Shown piece after piece: positions 55,468 to 63,831 of a stretch of 64,000 nucleotides of DNA (positions within the stretch are counted from its first letter, which is position 1; every line of letters begins with the position of its first letter). Source of the stretch: Thalassotalea sp. ND16A (lineage in GTDB: Bacteria > Pseudomonadota > Gammaproteobacteria > Enterobacterales > Alteromonadaceae); contig NZ_JQDZ01000125.1 of the NCBI RefSeq assembly GCF_000764205.1, positions 1 through 64,000 on the forward strand, written 5' to 3'. The translations under genes and the position numbers were made by a program. The notes under the pieces are model-generated. The model was not told the origin of the DNA. It saw only the letters and a list, made by a program, of their open reading frames with translations, and ran no database searches.

Positions 55468-56367
55468 ATGGATAATTTGCATTTAATGACTGTGTTTGTC
55501 GCCGTGGCAGAAGAACAAGGCTTTGCTGCGGGGGCCAGACGGTTAGCAATGTCTCCTCCTGCGGTGACTAGAGCCGTTGCTGCGCTTGAAGAGAAACTTG
55601 GGGTGAAATTATTAAATCGTACTACCCGCTATGTGCGTACCACCGATGCTGGTTTGCGCTATTTAGCCGACGCCAAGCGAATTTTAAATGATGTGCACAT
55701 GGCCAATGAAGCGGCTGCAGGTATTAATGCCGCGCCAACAGGTCATTTGACTATCACCGCCCCCGTAATGTTTGGACGGATGTTTGTGATGCCAGGCATC
55801 ATAGATTATTTAAACCAGTATCCAAATACCGAAGTAGACGCGATATTTTTAGACCGAGTGGTCAATTTACTCGAAGAAGGTTTAGATGTCGGGGTAAGAA
55901 TAGGTGAATTGCCCGACTCAAGCATGCGCGCCTTACGCGTGGGCTCGGTGCGCTTAATTTTATGTGCGGCCCCAGACTACCTTGAACAAAACGGAATACC
56001 ACAACAGCCAGAAGATCTAAATCAGCATACCATCATTTCAGCACGGGCAATGAATAACTCAAGCGATTGGCGATTCGAGCAGCAAGACAAAACATACAAT
56101 GTGAATATTAAACCCAGAATTACGGTTACCACCAATGATGCGGCGATAGAGGCCGCATTGTCAGGGTTTGGCATCACCCGTTTATTGTCTTATCAGGTAG
56201 CACCTTTTCTAGCTTCCGGGCAACTAAAAATTGTTATGGAAAACTATGAGCCTGCCGCTAAGCCCATTCATATCGTGCATCGAGAAAGCCACCTCAGCAC
56301 CGCAAAAGTTCGCGCTTTTATTGATTTGATGGCAGAGCGATTAAGAAACGATAACGCATTGAATTAA
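55468..56367 (+). CDS. LysR family transcriptional regulator
   Basis: 299 residues. N-terminal winged helix with FAAGARRLAMSPPAVTRAVAALEEKLGVKLLNRTTR, then an effector-binding domain with a substrate cleft. Divergent from the AhpD-like gene and flavoprotein fusion, which it most likely controls. Related to regulators of redox/aromatic operons; the inducer is unknown. Confidence 0.92.
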   Translation: MDNLHLMTVFVAVAEEQGFAAGARRLAMSPPAVTRAVAALEEKLGVKLLNRTTRYVRTTDAGLRYLADAKRILNDVHMANEAAAGINAAPTGHLTITAPVMFGRMFVMPGIIDYLNQYPNTEVDAIFLDRVVNLLEEGLDVGVRIGELPDSSMRALRVGSVRLILCAAPDYLEQNGIPQQPEDLNQHTIISARAMNNSSDWRFEQQDKTYNVNIKPRITVTTNDAAIEAALSGFGITRLLSYQVAPFLASGQLKIVMENYEPAAKPIHIVHRESHLSTAKVRAFIDLMAERLRNDNALN

Positions 56368-56372
56368 CTGTT

Positions 56373-56972
56373 TTAGAAGCTTTTTCTACCAGAAAAAGCA
56401 TGCGAAAGCGTATTGCCATCGACAAACTCTAATTCACCACCAACCGGTACCCCATGAGCAATACGGGTACTGATAATTTGATATTTTTTGGCGATTTCGG
56501 CAATAAAATGCGCGGTTGCTTCGCCTTCAACCGTTGGGTTGGTGGCTAAAATCATTTCATCAAATTCATTAGTTGCCAGTAAGGCGTCTAATTTATCCAG
56601 GCCTAATTCGTCCGGACCAATACCATCAATAGGTGATAAGTGCCCCATTAACACAAAATATCGTCCGGTAAATTCACCGGTCTGCTCTATTGCTAAAATA
56701 TCAGCAGGCGATTCAACCACACACAACATGCGTTTTAATTGTCGTTTCGGACTTTGACAAATTTCACAATAATCGAGTTCGGTGAAGGTTCGACAGCCCT
56801 TACAATAACCGACGTCTTCCATCGCACTGGCTAAGCTGGTTGCCAGTTTTTGCCCACCGATGCGGTTACGCTCTAATAAATGAAACGCCATACGCTGTGC
56901 CGATTTTGGCCCAACGCCAGGTAAACATTTTAAACTATCGATTAGCTCTTGCACTAAAGGGCTTAATTTCAT
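56373..56972 (-). CDS. recR: Recombination protein RecR
   Basis: 199 residues from ATG 56972 ([11 protein letters not shown]); a longer frame to 57044 is rejected. HhH motif [13 protein letters not shown], four zinc cysteines ([16 protein letters not shown]), Toprim domain with [17 protein letters not shown] and [12 protein letters not shown]. Works with RecO and RecF in gap repair. In E. coli it follows dnaX-ybaB and precedes htpG; here neither neighbour is adjacent. Confidence 0.96.
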   Translation of the reverse strand: MKLSPLVQELIDSLKCLPGVGPKSAQRMAFHLLERNRIGGQKLATSLASAMEDVGYCKGCRTFTELDYCEICQSPKRQLKRMLCVVESPADILAIEQTGEFTGRYFVLMGHLSPIDGIGPDELGLDKLDALLATNEFDEMILATNPTVEGEATAHFIAEIAKKYQIISTRIAHGVPVGGELEFVDGNTLSHAFSGRKSF

Positions 56973-57166
56973 CTGAGTACTTTCAACTATTTTTATAATA
57001 AAACAAATTGGCAAAAGCTTACCAAAAACAGCCACGCAAAGCACTCGAAATTATCGTCAATCCACTTGCTATGAAACCCGGCGAAATTGAAGGTAAGTTA
57101 AACTTTTTGATATTAAATTGAGAACTGCTACTATGTTTTACCAATCAAAAAAAAGAAACCGATTCC

Positions 57167-58846
57167 ATGTCAAAGATTTCTCTGGCGACAATGCCTCATC
57201 GCTTTTTAACTGCCGCAGTTTTATTGTCGGTTAGTGCTTTTACGTCATCAGTGTTAGCCGAAAGCACAGTGATCGAAAATATCAATGGCTATACATTAAA
57301 GGATAATCAACTGCTAAAGTTTAATGCCATTAAGTTTAGCAATGACAAAATTGACAAACTGTATCTGCCCGGAGAAAACGTTAAACCTGGCGATAGCGCC
57401 AACATTATTGATGGCCAAGGTAAAACACTAATCCCCGGGTTAATTGATGCTCACGGTCATGTTCTAAGTTATGGATTGAGTTTACTTAGAGCCGATGTCA
57501 GTGCAACCGGCTCAGAGGCTGATGCAGTAAAGCGCGTGCTGGAATACGCCAAAAACAATCCGCAAATGGCCTGGATACAGGGCAGAGGCTGGAATCAGGT
57601 GCAATGGCCAAGCAATCAGTATCCTAGTGCCGCAAGCCTTGATAAACACTTTAAAGATACCCCTGTGGTGTTAGGTCGGGTTGATGGTCATGCCATCTGG
57701 GTAAATTCGAAAGCGATGCAATTAGCGGGCATCAGCAAGGCGACCGTCGATGTCGAAGGCGGACAAATCATCCGCGATAGTAATGGCGATGCCAGCGGCG
57801 TATTTGTCGATAATGCGATGAGTTTGATCTATTCGAAGATCCCAGCCCTCAGCCAGAAAGAGACACAACATGCGCTTAAAATTGCGATGCGAGCTTTAGC
57901 CAGCGTTGGTCTCACCAGTGTTCATGATGCCGGAATTTCTTCCTCCAACATTGCCGCTTTTAAACAGCTAAGCAGCAATAATGAGATGGTGATCCGGGTA
58001 AATGCGATGATTGATGTGACCGACAATCAATGGCAGCAGCAAATGGCGAAAGGACCTTTTGCCAGTGACGATATGATGTTAACCATCAATAGTGTTAAAA
58101 TTTCCGCCGATGGCGCATTGGGCTCAAGGGGCGCTGCGTTAATTGCCGATTATTCAGATAAACCGCATCACCAAGGCTTGCTATTGCATAGTGAAGCTGA
58201 TTTAAGGAGATTAATCAAAACCTCAATGCAGGCAGGGTTTCAGGTTAACACCCATGCCATTGGCGATAATGCCAATAAAATGGTGATCGATAAATACCAG
58301 GCATTAATTAAGGAAACGAAGAGTAAGCACCTCCGCCATCGGGTAGAACATGCACAAGTGCTGCGCATAGAAGACATTCCTCGTTTTGCTGAAAATGGCA
58401 TTATTGCCTCTATGCAGGCAACTCATGCGACAAGTGACAAAAATATGGCCGAAGACAGGCTGGGAAGTGATAGAATAAAAGGCGCTTATGCGTGGCGCTC
58501 ATTACTTGCCAACAATGCCGTAATTGCTGCGGGCTCAGATTTTCCAGTAGAGTCCCCTAACCCATTTTTTGGATTGCACGCGTCAATTACTCGGCAAGAT
58601 AAACAAAACCAGCCGATAAATGGTTGGTATTCAAATGAAGGCATGAGTATGATTGAAGCGTTTAAGTCATTTACCTTAGATGCTGCTTATGCCGGCCATC
58701 AAGAAACCATTATCGGCAGTTTGCAAGAAAATAAGAAAGCCGACTTTATTTTGCTCGACCAAGATATTTTCACCATTAAGCCTGAGCATATTTGGCAAAC
58801 CAAAGTGTTACAAACTTGGGTGAACGGTAAGCAAGTTACGCCCTAA
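57167..58846 (+). CDS. Exported amidohydrolase, YtcJ-like
   Basis: 559 residues. Signal peptide at 1-32 (ending VLA|ES). Metal-binding GLIDAHGHVLSYG (near 91-103), VNTHAIGDNAN and HRVEHAQV place it in the amidohydrolase superfamily (amidohydro_3). The late segment AGSDFPVESPNPFFG is the last ligand. Substrate unknown. The tpx-like gene follows in the same direction after 80 bp. Confidence 0.88.
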   Translation: MSKISLATMPHRFLTAAVLLSVSAFTSSVLAESTVIENINGYTLKDNQLLKFNAIKFSNDKIDKLYLPGENVKPGDSANIIDGQGKTLIPGLIDAHGHVLSYGLSLLRADVSATGSEADAVKRVLEYAKNNPQMAWIQGRGWNQVQWPSNQYPSAASLDKHFKDTPVVLGRVDGHAIWVNSKAMQLAGISKATVDVEGGQIIRDSNGDASGVFVDNAMSLIYSKIPALSQKETQHALKIAMRALASVGLTSVHDAGISSSNIAAFKQLSSNNEMVIRVNAMIDVTDNQWQQQMAKGPFASDDMMLTINSVKISADGALGSRGAALIADYSDKPHHQGLLLHSEADLRRLIKTSMQAGFQVNTHAIGDNANKMVIDKYQALIKETKSKHLRHRVEHAQVLRIEDIPRFAENGIIASMQATHATSDKNMAEDRLGSDRIKGAYAWRSLLANNAVIAAGSDFPVESPNPFFGLHASITRQDKQNQPINGWYSNEGMSMIEAFKSFTLDAAYAGHQETIIGSLQENKKADFILLDQDIFTIKPEHIWQTKVLQTWVNGKQVTP

Positions 58847-58926
58847 ATGATGAAAGTGGTTTACCAAGATAAATCACAAAACACATTACCCCTTTAAAAT
58901 TTATTACTATAGAAGATCCTATTACT

Positions 58927-59520
58927 ATGAAAAAATTATTACCACTTTGCATCGCCGCCTCACTTTGTTGTGCTTCATTTGTACAAGCACAAGAAGAAAC
59001 TGTCGGTCTTGTTGTTGCAGGCGATAAACCTATCACCCTGCTTGGTAAGCAAGTGTTTAAAGGTGACAAAGCACCAAATTTTGACGTGGTCGATCAGCGT
59101 TTTGCCAAAGTTAAGCTTACCGATTTTTCCAATCAAACAGTGTTGATCTCGGTAGTACCAAGTTTAGATACCGGAGTGTGTTCACTGCAAACCAAACGCT
59201 TCAATGAAGAAGTGGCAAATTTACCCGAAGACGTGGCAATGTTAACCATTAGTAATGACTTACCGTTTGCGCAAAAGCGTTTTTGTGCTGCCGAAGGGGT
59301 AGACAAGTTAAAAGTGTTATCCGATTCGGTGTGGCGTGACTTTGGTGAAAAATATGGTTTATTAATCAAAGATATGGGGCTGTTAAGTCGAGCTATTTTT
59401 GTTGTCGATAAAAGTGGCAAAGTGGCTTACAAAGAATTGGTTGCCGATATCTCAACTCATCCAGATTACGAAGCGGCCTTAGCGGCGGTTAAAGAAGCGA
59501 ATAGTTTAGCGGCTAACTAA
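58927..59520 (+). CDS. tpx: Thiol peroxidase with signal peptide (Tpx-like)
   Basis: 197 residues. Tpx core intact: peroxidatic Cys in SLDTGVCSLQTKRFN (near 84) and resolving Cys in AQKRFCAAEG (near 118). Residues 1-21 (MKKLLPLCIAASLCCASFVQA) form a signal peptide, unlike the cytoplasmic E. coli enzyme, so it probably acts in the periplasm. ATG after an AGAAGATC stretch. Confidence 0.9.
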   Translation: MKKLLPLCIAASLCCASFVQAQEETVGLVVAGDKPITLLGKQVFKGDKAPNFDVVDQRFAKVKLTDFSNQTVLISVVPSLDTGVCSLQTKRFNEEVANLPEDVAMLTISNDLPFAQKRFCAAEGVDKLKVLSDSVWRDFGEKYGLLIKDMGLLSRAIFVVDKSGKVAYKELVADISTHPDYEAALAAVKEANSLAAN

Positions 59521-59529
59521 AAAATAAAA

Positions 59530-59620
59530 GCTTCTGGCTACGAGCTTCGGGCAGACTTGGTATTGTTACACGATCGGCCAATTCATCAAATACACAGCCC
59601 GGGGCCAGTAGCTCGTTGCT
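59530..59620. repeat. Dispersed repeat family C, copy 2
   Basis: About 91 bp, same order as 31384-31480: GCTTCTGGCTACGAGC, then TTGGTATTGTTACACGAT, AATTCATCAAATACACAGCC and GCTCGTTGCT. It lies after the tpx-like gene. Confidence 0.75.
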
Positions 59621-59688
59621 TATAACAATCCCGCTCAAAAGGCCTCCTGCCTGCCGGGTATTAGCACTTTAATGTACAAAATATAATA

Positions 59689-59780
59689 GCTTCTGGCTTC
59701 GAGCAGCATTGGTATTGTTAGACGATAGGTGAATTGATCAAATACACGGCCCGTAGCTAGTTGCTAGTAGTTCGTTGCTA
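59689..59780. repeat. Dispersed repeat family C, copy 3
   Basis: About 92 bp, 69 bp beyond copy 2 and in the same orientation: GCTTCTGGCTTCGAGCAGC, TTGGTATTGTTAGACGATAG, ACGGCCCGTAGCTAGTTGCT. It overlaps the last bases of the DUF924 gene, so the repeat may have set that gene's C-terminus. Confidence 0.7.
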
Positions 59781-60392
59781 ATTTCTCGTTTGACCAAAGT
59801 TAACACCTTTTTCAATAAATTCTATTTCTTCAGCTGTTGATACTCTGCCAAGTACTTGGTTGCGATACGGAAAACGACCAAACTGTTCAATAATGTCTAA
59901 ATGCAACTTGGCAAATTCCAGCGAACTTCGAATAAACTGTCGTTGTTTTTCCCCTTGGTACTCTTGCTGCAAGCGCTGAAACTCAACCACGCAACGTTGT
60001 TGCATATTAATGTCTTCAGCATGCTCTAACGGGTGATAAAAGAAACTTCTTTCCACTAGAGATAATTGTTTGTCATAGCCCTTTGCTAATCCTAACAAGC
60101 AATATTGCAGCGCTAAATGATCACTTTTAAAGGCCTTATCCGTGCCTCGATACATATTTCTCGGCAGCTGATCGAGCACAATAATTAACGCCATTGTGCC
60201 TTTCGCCGTTTCAGACCAACAATTGAGCTGCCCTTGCAATGCCCGTTCATATAAATGCTCAAACTGGCGGGTAATAGTGGCATCATCTTGAGCTGTTGAC
60301 AGGTACCAAAGCTGGTTTTTCTTGGCTGCTGAAAGCTCTTGCTCAATTTTTCCAAACCAAAAATCGATAATAACGTTAATATTTTTATCCAT
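59778..60392 (-). CDS. DUF924 family protein
   Basis: 204 residues, mostly helical. VIIDFWFGK, LIIVLDQLPRNMYRGT and FFYHPLEHAEDINMQQRCV are diagnostic of DUF924. Function unknown. ATG start with AAGGAAAAAT upstream; divergent from the ibpA promoter region. Confidence 0.9.
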   Translation of the reverse strand: MDKNINVIIDFWFGKIEQELSAAKKNQLWYLSTAQDDATITRQFEHLYERALQGQLNCWSETAKGTMALIIVLDQLPRNMYRGTDKAFKSDHLALQYCLLGLAKGYDKQLSLVERSFFYHPLEHAEDINMQQRCVVEFQRLQQEYQGEKQRQFIRSSLEFAKLHLDIIEQFGRFPYRNQVLGRVSTAEEIEFIEKGVNFGQTRN

Positions 60393-60462
60393 GATTTTTC
60401 CTTGTTTTTCAATTAATTATATAGTTCACAGTGGAAAAATTAAATTTTTTTTCAGACTTTCC

Positions 60463-60490
60463 CTTGAAAAAGAAACGAACGTCCGCATCT
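60463..60490 (+). promoter_or_regulatory. Sigma32-like heat shock promoter of ibpA
   Basis: CTTGAAA (60463-60469) is a perfect -35; after 13 bp comes CCGCATCT (60483-60490), one mismatch from CCCCATNT. Transcription would start near 60497, giving an untranslated leader of about 170 nt before ibpA. Confidence 0.8.
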
Positions 60491-60640
60491 TTTATATTGT
60501 AGTCGCCATAAAGGGTCTACACCGTTAAAGTGAAAACAGTTTCATTTAACACAATAACCGCCAGTTCTTAAAGAATGGCACATTTATTATCAGATCAATC
60601 TAAACGTGCATTAACAAAACCGCACAGATTTGATAACTCA

Positions 60641-60664
60641 CATATTGCTAAATAATAGGATATG
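60641..60664 (+). promoter_or_regulatory. ROSE-like RNA thermometer hairpin of ibpA
   Basis: CATATTGCT (60641-60649) can pair with AGGATATG (60657-60664): CATAT with ATATG, then U with G, a bulged G, and CU with AG. This is the TTGCT-type anti-Shine-Dalgarno motif of ROSE elements, where the bulged G lies against the AGGA. It covers the ribosome binding site of the downstream ATG (60668) and a first ATG at 60662. The long leader before it could form the other stems. Confidence 0.75.
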
Positions 60665-60667
60665 ACT

Positions 60668-61123
60668 ATGCGTACAATTACTAAAGATTTCAGCCCTCTA
60701 TACCGTTCATTCATTGGTGCCGAGCACTTAGCTCAATTAATGGACAAAGCCTCAAGAGCCGACAAGCAACCGGCTTACCCTCCGTACAATATTGAATCGA
60801 TTGCCGAGGATAAATACCGAATTACTATGGCCGTTGCCGGATTTGTTGATGCCGAGTTGGACATCGAATCAAAAGAAAACTCCCTAATCGTTACCGGCAC
60901 GAAAGCCGCAAAAGATGAAGCAGATAAGAACTTTCTCTATCAAGGTATAGCCGAACGTAACTTTGAACGAAAATTTCAATTAGGAGATCATGTAAAAGTT
61001 GTTTCTGCTCACATGGAAAATGGCTTATTACACATTGATTTGGTGCGCGAAATACCAGAAGCCTTAAAACCTCGTAAAATAGCCATAAATGGCAAAAGTT
61101 TACTCGAAGGAAATGCTAACTAA
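60668..61123 (+). CDS. ibpA: Small heat shock protein, IbpA type
   Basis: 151 residues from ATG 60668 (MRTITKDFSPLYRS); the AGGA ribosome binding site is 7 bases upstream, while ATG 60662 is too close. Alpha-crystallin domain (about 37-125) with YPPYNIESIAEDKYRI, FLYQGIAERNFERKFQL and GLLHIDLVREIPE, nearly as in E. coli IbpA. Holds aggregating proteins for Hsp70/ClpB. Sigma32-like promoter and thermometer upstream; terminator downstream. Confidence 0.96.
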   Translation: MRTITKDFSPLYRSFIGAEHLAQLMDKASRADKQPAYPPYNIESIAEDKYRITMAVAGFVDAELDIESKENSLIVTGTKAAKDEADKNFLYQGIAERNFERKFQLGDHVKVVSAHMENGLLHIDLVREIPEALKPRKIAINGKSLLEGNAN

Positions 61124-61188
61124 GGTCTGACTTGCTCGCGCAAACTGCCAATTTAATCATTGGCAAACTTTTCTCCCTATGACATTTT

Positions 61189-61212
61189 GCCCAGCTAACG
61201 CTGGGCTTTTTT
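61189..61212 (+). terminator. Terminator of ibpA
   Basis: GCCCAGC (61189-61195), TAAC, GCTGGGC (61200-61206), then six Ts. It lies 65 bp after the ibpA stop. A second small stem (TGCCAAT/ATTGGCA, 61147-61165) precedes it. Confidence 0.92.
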
Positions 61213-61406
61213 GTACAGGGATGTATTTATCCACGACAGGCAGGATAGCCTTTAGAATGGGTTTGTTCATGTACGTATAGGAGCTTATACTTAACACACA
61301 TTTTCAACATGGACGTTGTGTACAAGAGCAATGCATTAATACATAGATGTATGTAAGTAGAATAACGCAGGAGCAGTTATCGAAGGAGCAATTGCCGGAG
61401 AGGAAC

Positions 61407-61880
61407 TTATCCTTCGGGAATGATCTCTGTCACTACTTCGGTTTTCACTGAATTTGCAATAAAGCACTGGCCATGGGATTGATGATGCATTTTTTCCAAT
61501 TGCTTTATCGTTGGATACTTTTCACCTGAGAATTTAACCTGTGGGCGCAGAGTCACCTTTGTCATGCTAATCTTGCCTTGACTGTCTTTATCCATGACGC
61601 CAAGAGCGTGATCAAGGTATTTATCAACGATGAAATTCCGCTGCGCTGCTATTTGTAAAAAAAACAACATATGGCAACTTGAAAGAGAGGCAATAAAGGC
61701 TTCTTCAGGATCTACATTTTCCTCAACTGAGTATGGCAGAGGAACAATATGTGGTGATGGCGATGCCGCCACGGTTGCTCCGCCATCAAAATCCCATCGA
61801 TGCGCTCTGCTATATTTATTATCGATAAACTTTTCTTTGTCATCTCTTTGCCATATTACCTTGGCGGTATATTCGGACAT
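61407..61880 (-). CDS. OsmC family peroxiredoxin-like protein
   Basis: 157 residues from ATG 61880 (MSEYTAKVIWQRD), which follows GGGGAA; ATG 61892 would add four. The two redox cysteines of the family are in SLSSCHMLFF (near 77) and HGQCFIANS (near 140). Reduces organic peroxides in relatives. Divergent from a decayed LysR gene that may have been its regulator. Confidence 0.9.
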   Translation of the reverse strand: MSEYTAKVIWQRDDKEKFIDNKYSRAHRWDFDGGATVAASPSPHIVPLPYSVEENVDPEEAFIASLSSCHMLFFLQIAAQRNFIVDKYLDHALGVMDKDSQGKISMTKVTLRPQVKFSGEKYPTIKQLEKMHHQSHGQCFIANSVKTEVVTEIIPEG

Positions 61881-61999
61881 GGTTTTCCCCATTTATTGGC
61901 GCTGCCATCACTGTTGAACGAATGTTCATTATGGCTTGATAAATGTGTTGAAAGGAAGCGACAATATTTCAACATGAGTTGAGGATAATTCACATCCTG

Positions 62000-62395
62000 A
62001 TGAGCAATAACATTTCATTTTCTGCTATACACACATTTACCGTAGTCGCAAAGGAGCTTAGCTTTACTCGAGCAGCCGGAATTGAAGATGAACCTGGGGG
62101 GATTTCCTGGAGGAGCTGGTTACGGAATTTTTCCATTGAAAAGCCCGCAGAGTTGAATCAAATGTGGTTTCGCCATGTTTCTATGGCGATATTGGCCGCA
62201 AAACTAAAACAAGGAATTGCGTTGGGTTGGCATCAAATGGTAATCGACGACATAGCCAACGGTCAGTTATGTCGGTTGACAGATAGTGAGGTCTGTACAA
62301 CTTATAGTTATTACCTTGTTGCTCCGAGTAGATCATGGAAAAATAAATCCTTTAGTCATTTTTCATCCTGGCTGGAGGAACAAATGTCTTATTAA
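62000..62395 (+). pseudogene. LysR-family gene with internal deletion
   Basis: The N-terminus NNISFSAIHTFTVVAKELSF then TRAAG is the start of a GcvA-type LysR helix-turn-helix, which breaks off before the recognition helix. The frame then jumps into a late effector-domain segment (MAILAAKLKQGIALGWHQMV) and ends with the usual family C-terminus (SYYLVAPSRSWKNKSFSHFS). About 165 residues in the middle are missing, yet the frame is intact. Without a full DNA-binding domain it cannot act as a normal regulator. Confidence 0.8.
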
Positions 62396-62480
62396 CAGGT
62401 ATCGTTCTAACTAACTATTACAAATTATATTATTTTCAAAGAAACTCTCTAATTAAAACAGCAAGTATTGCAGCGGATAA

Positions 62481-62612
62481 ATTGAATTTATTTTGCGTTT
62501 AACACAAATTTCTCTGACGGCCGTGCTCTCACAGACGCAGAACGATCCTAAAATAAGTGTTCAAGGGTTTGCAGAAATTTTAAGCTGGGTTGAAGGTAAA
62601 GATAAAAAGTAA
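62481..62612 (+). other. Open frame without a start, possible gene fragment
   Basis: A 43-codon frame after a stop (IEFILRLTQISLTAVLSQTQ, NDPKISVQGFAEILSWVEGK, DKK, stop at 62610-62612). It looks protein-like but has no ATG; only a TTG at 62493 could start it. It may be the C-terminal relic of a lost gene. Family unknown. Confidence 0.3.
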
Positions 62613-62653
62613 AATGTGGTCTAATATGTATATAATTTCACCGGGAGAAACTC

Positions 62654-63043
62654 ATGAATTTATACAAAAAAAAATCTGTATCCAGATTATTTCCACTCGT
62701 CATTATGTTCGGTCTTATCAGTACCTCTGTTTTCGCCGATCAAATACCGGCTCCTGATGCATCCCAAAAAGCCGCAATAGATAAAATGCATCACAAACTG
62801 CATATTGATCAGGCCCCCTTTAAAGCACAAGAAGTGCAGGCACTTAAAGAACTCAATGAAATGACCATCCTTGATGATGTTAAACTTGAAAAAGTTAATG
62901 TCAAGATTGATGAACTTATGGCGGCAAAAACACAGATCATGCGCCTCAGATATGAACACCTGATCGAAATGCGTGCAATTCTTTCCGATGCGCAAAAAAT
63001 ACCATACGACAAGAACGTATTAAAGCGATCGGCTGTTAAGTAA
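62654..63043 (+). CDS. Periplasmic Spy/CpxP-like helical protein
   Basis: 129 residues. Signal peptide about 1-28 (ending VFA|DQ). The mature part is all helix with DDVKLEKVNVKIDELMAAKT and RLRYEHLIEMRAILSDAQK, resembling the Spy/CpxP/ZraP chaperone-sensor group. No LTxxQ motif in its exact form, so the match is tentative. ATG after GGGAGAAA. Confidence 0.65.
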   Translation: MNLYKKKSVSRLFPLVIMFGLISTSVFADQIPAPDASQKAAIDKMHHKLHIDQAPFKAQEVQALKELNEMTILDDVKLEKVNVKIDELMAAKTQIMRLRYEHLIEMRAILSDAQKIPYDKNVLKRSAVK

Positions 63044-63326
63044 TTAATAATCAGCCGTTGCAGCATCAACGTTTTCTAAATGAGCAACCTTATCGACAAA
63101 GTCCATAACTTGGCCTCGCAATTCACTGTCTGGTGCAAATAAATGAAATGCCACAGGCTCGTATAGCGATAGACTTAATAATCGCTTTGAATTTTCGATA
63201 GCTAATTAATTAATGCTCGCCACTGTTTATTGGAGCTTAACGAGCTATGCAATAACACTATAGCTTCTTTATTGACATCGGAAGTACCGCCAATTGCCTC
63301 AACGCCTTGCAAAATACTTTTACTCA
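63044..63326 (-). pseudogene. Remnant of an alpha/beta hydrolase gene
   Basis: Beginning with GTG 63326 (MSKSILQGVEAIGG...) the frame gives EAIVLLHSSLSSNKQWRALI, the oxyanion-loop region of alpha/beta hydrolases, then stops. Just downstream in another stretch of the same strand comes KRLLSLSLYEPVAFHLFAPD followed by SELRGQVMDFVDKVAHLENV to TAA at 63044-63046, which fits the post-nucleophile strand of the same fold. The nucleophile region between and the C-terminal His region are missing. Confidence 0.65.
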
Positions 63327-63481
63327 CCTAGTCTGCTCACATTTAATCGTTTTTTCACTATTATCGCGCCCTGTCAGTATTTGTCAAAATTAACAAAACA
63401 CGGGTCATATTATGATTAATTTGATTTAACTCAAAAGCTCAACTAATTGGATCTTTATACTAAAAACAAAGGAGATAAATT

Positions 63482-63817
63482 ATGAACTATACACAATTAA
63501 CTGGCGATATTTCTAAGCAGCTGGGTAAATTAAGAAAGACCAATAATGAAGCTTATGCGGGCTTTTCAAGCATGGCTAAAGCCTGCCACAAAGACGGCGC
63601 GTTAAGCGCGAAAACCAAAGAATTAATCGCAACGGCGATAGCAATAGCAAACCGTTGTGACGGCTGTATTGGTTTTCACGTGAAAACCTTACAACAACTG
63701 GGCACAACTTATGAAGAGTTTATCGAAATTTGTGACGTCGCCATGTACATGGGTGGTGGTCCTTCGGTGATGACGGCAGCCGAAGCGATGCAAGCTTGGG
63801 AAGAGTTCAGTAAATAA
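63482..63817 (+). CDS. AhpD-like carboxymuconolactone decarboxylase family protein
   Basis: 111 residues, single domain. ATAIAIANRCDGCIGFHVKT (near 51-70) has the CxxC-x3-H of AhpD-like peroxidatic proteins. ATG follows an ideal AAGGAGAT. Different from the 181-residue relative at 54717. Neighbours are decayed, so no operon is evident. A 14-bp palindrome (GTGCTTTAAAGCAC, 63818-63831) follows. Confidence 0.92.
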   Translation: MNYTQLTGDISKQLGKLRKTNNEAYAGFSSMAKACHKDGALSAKTKELIATAIAIANRCDGCIGFHVKTLQQLGTTYEEFIEICDVAMYMGGGPSVMTAAEAMQAWEEFSK

Positions 63818-63831
63818 GTGCTTTAAAGCAC

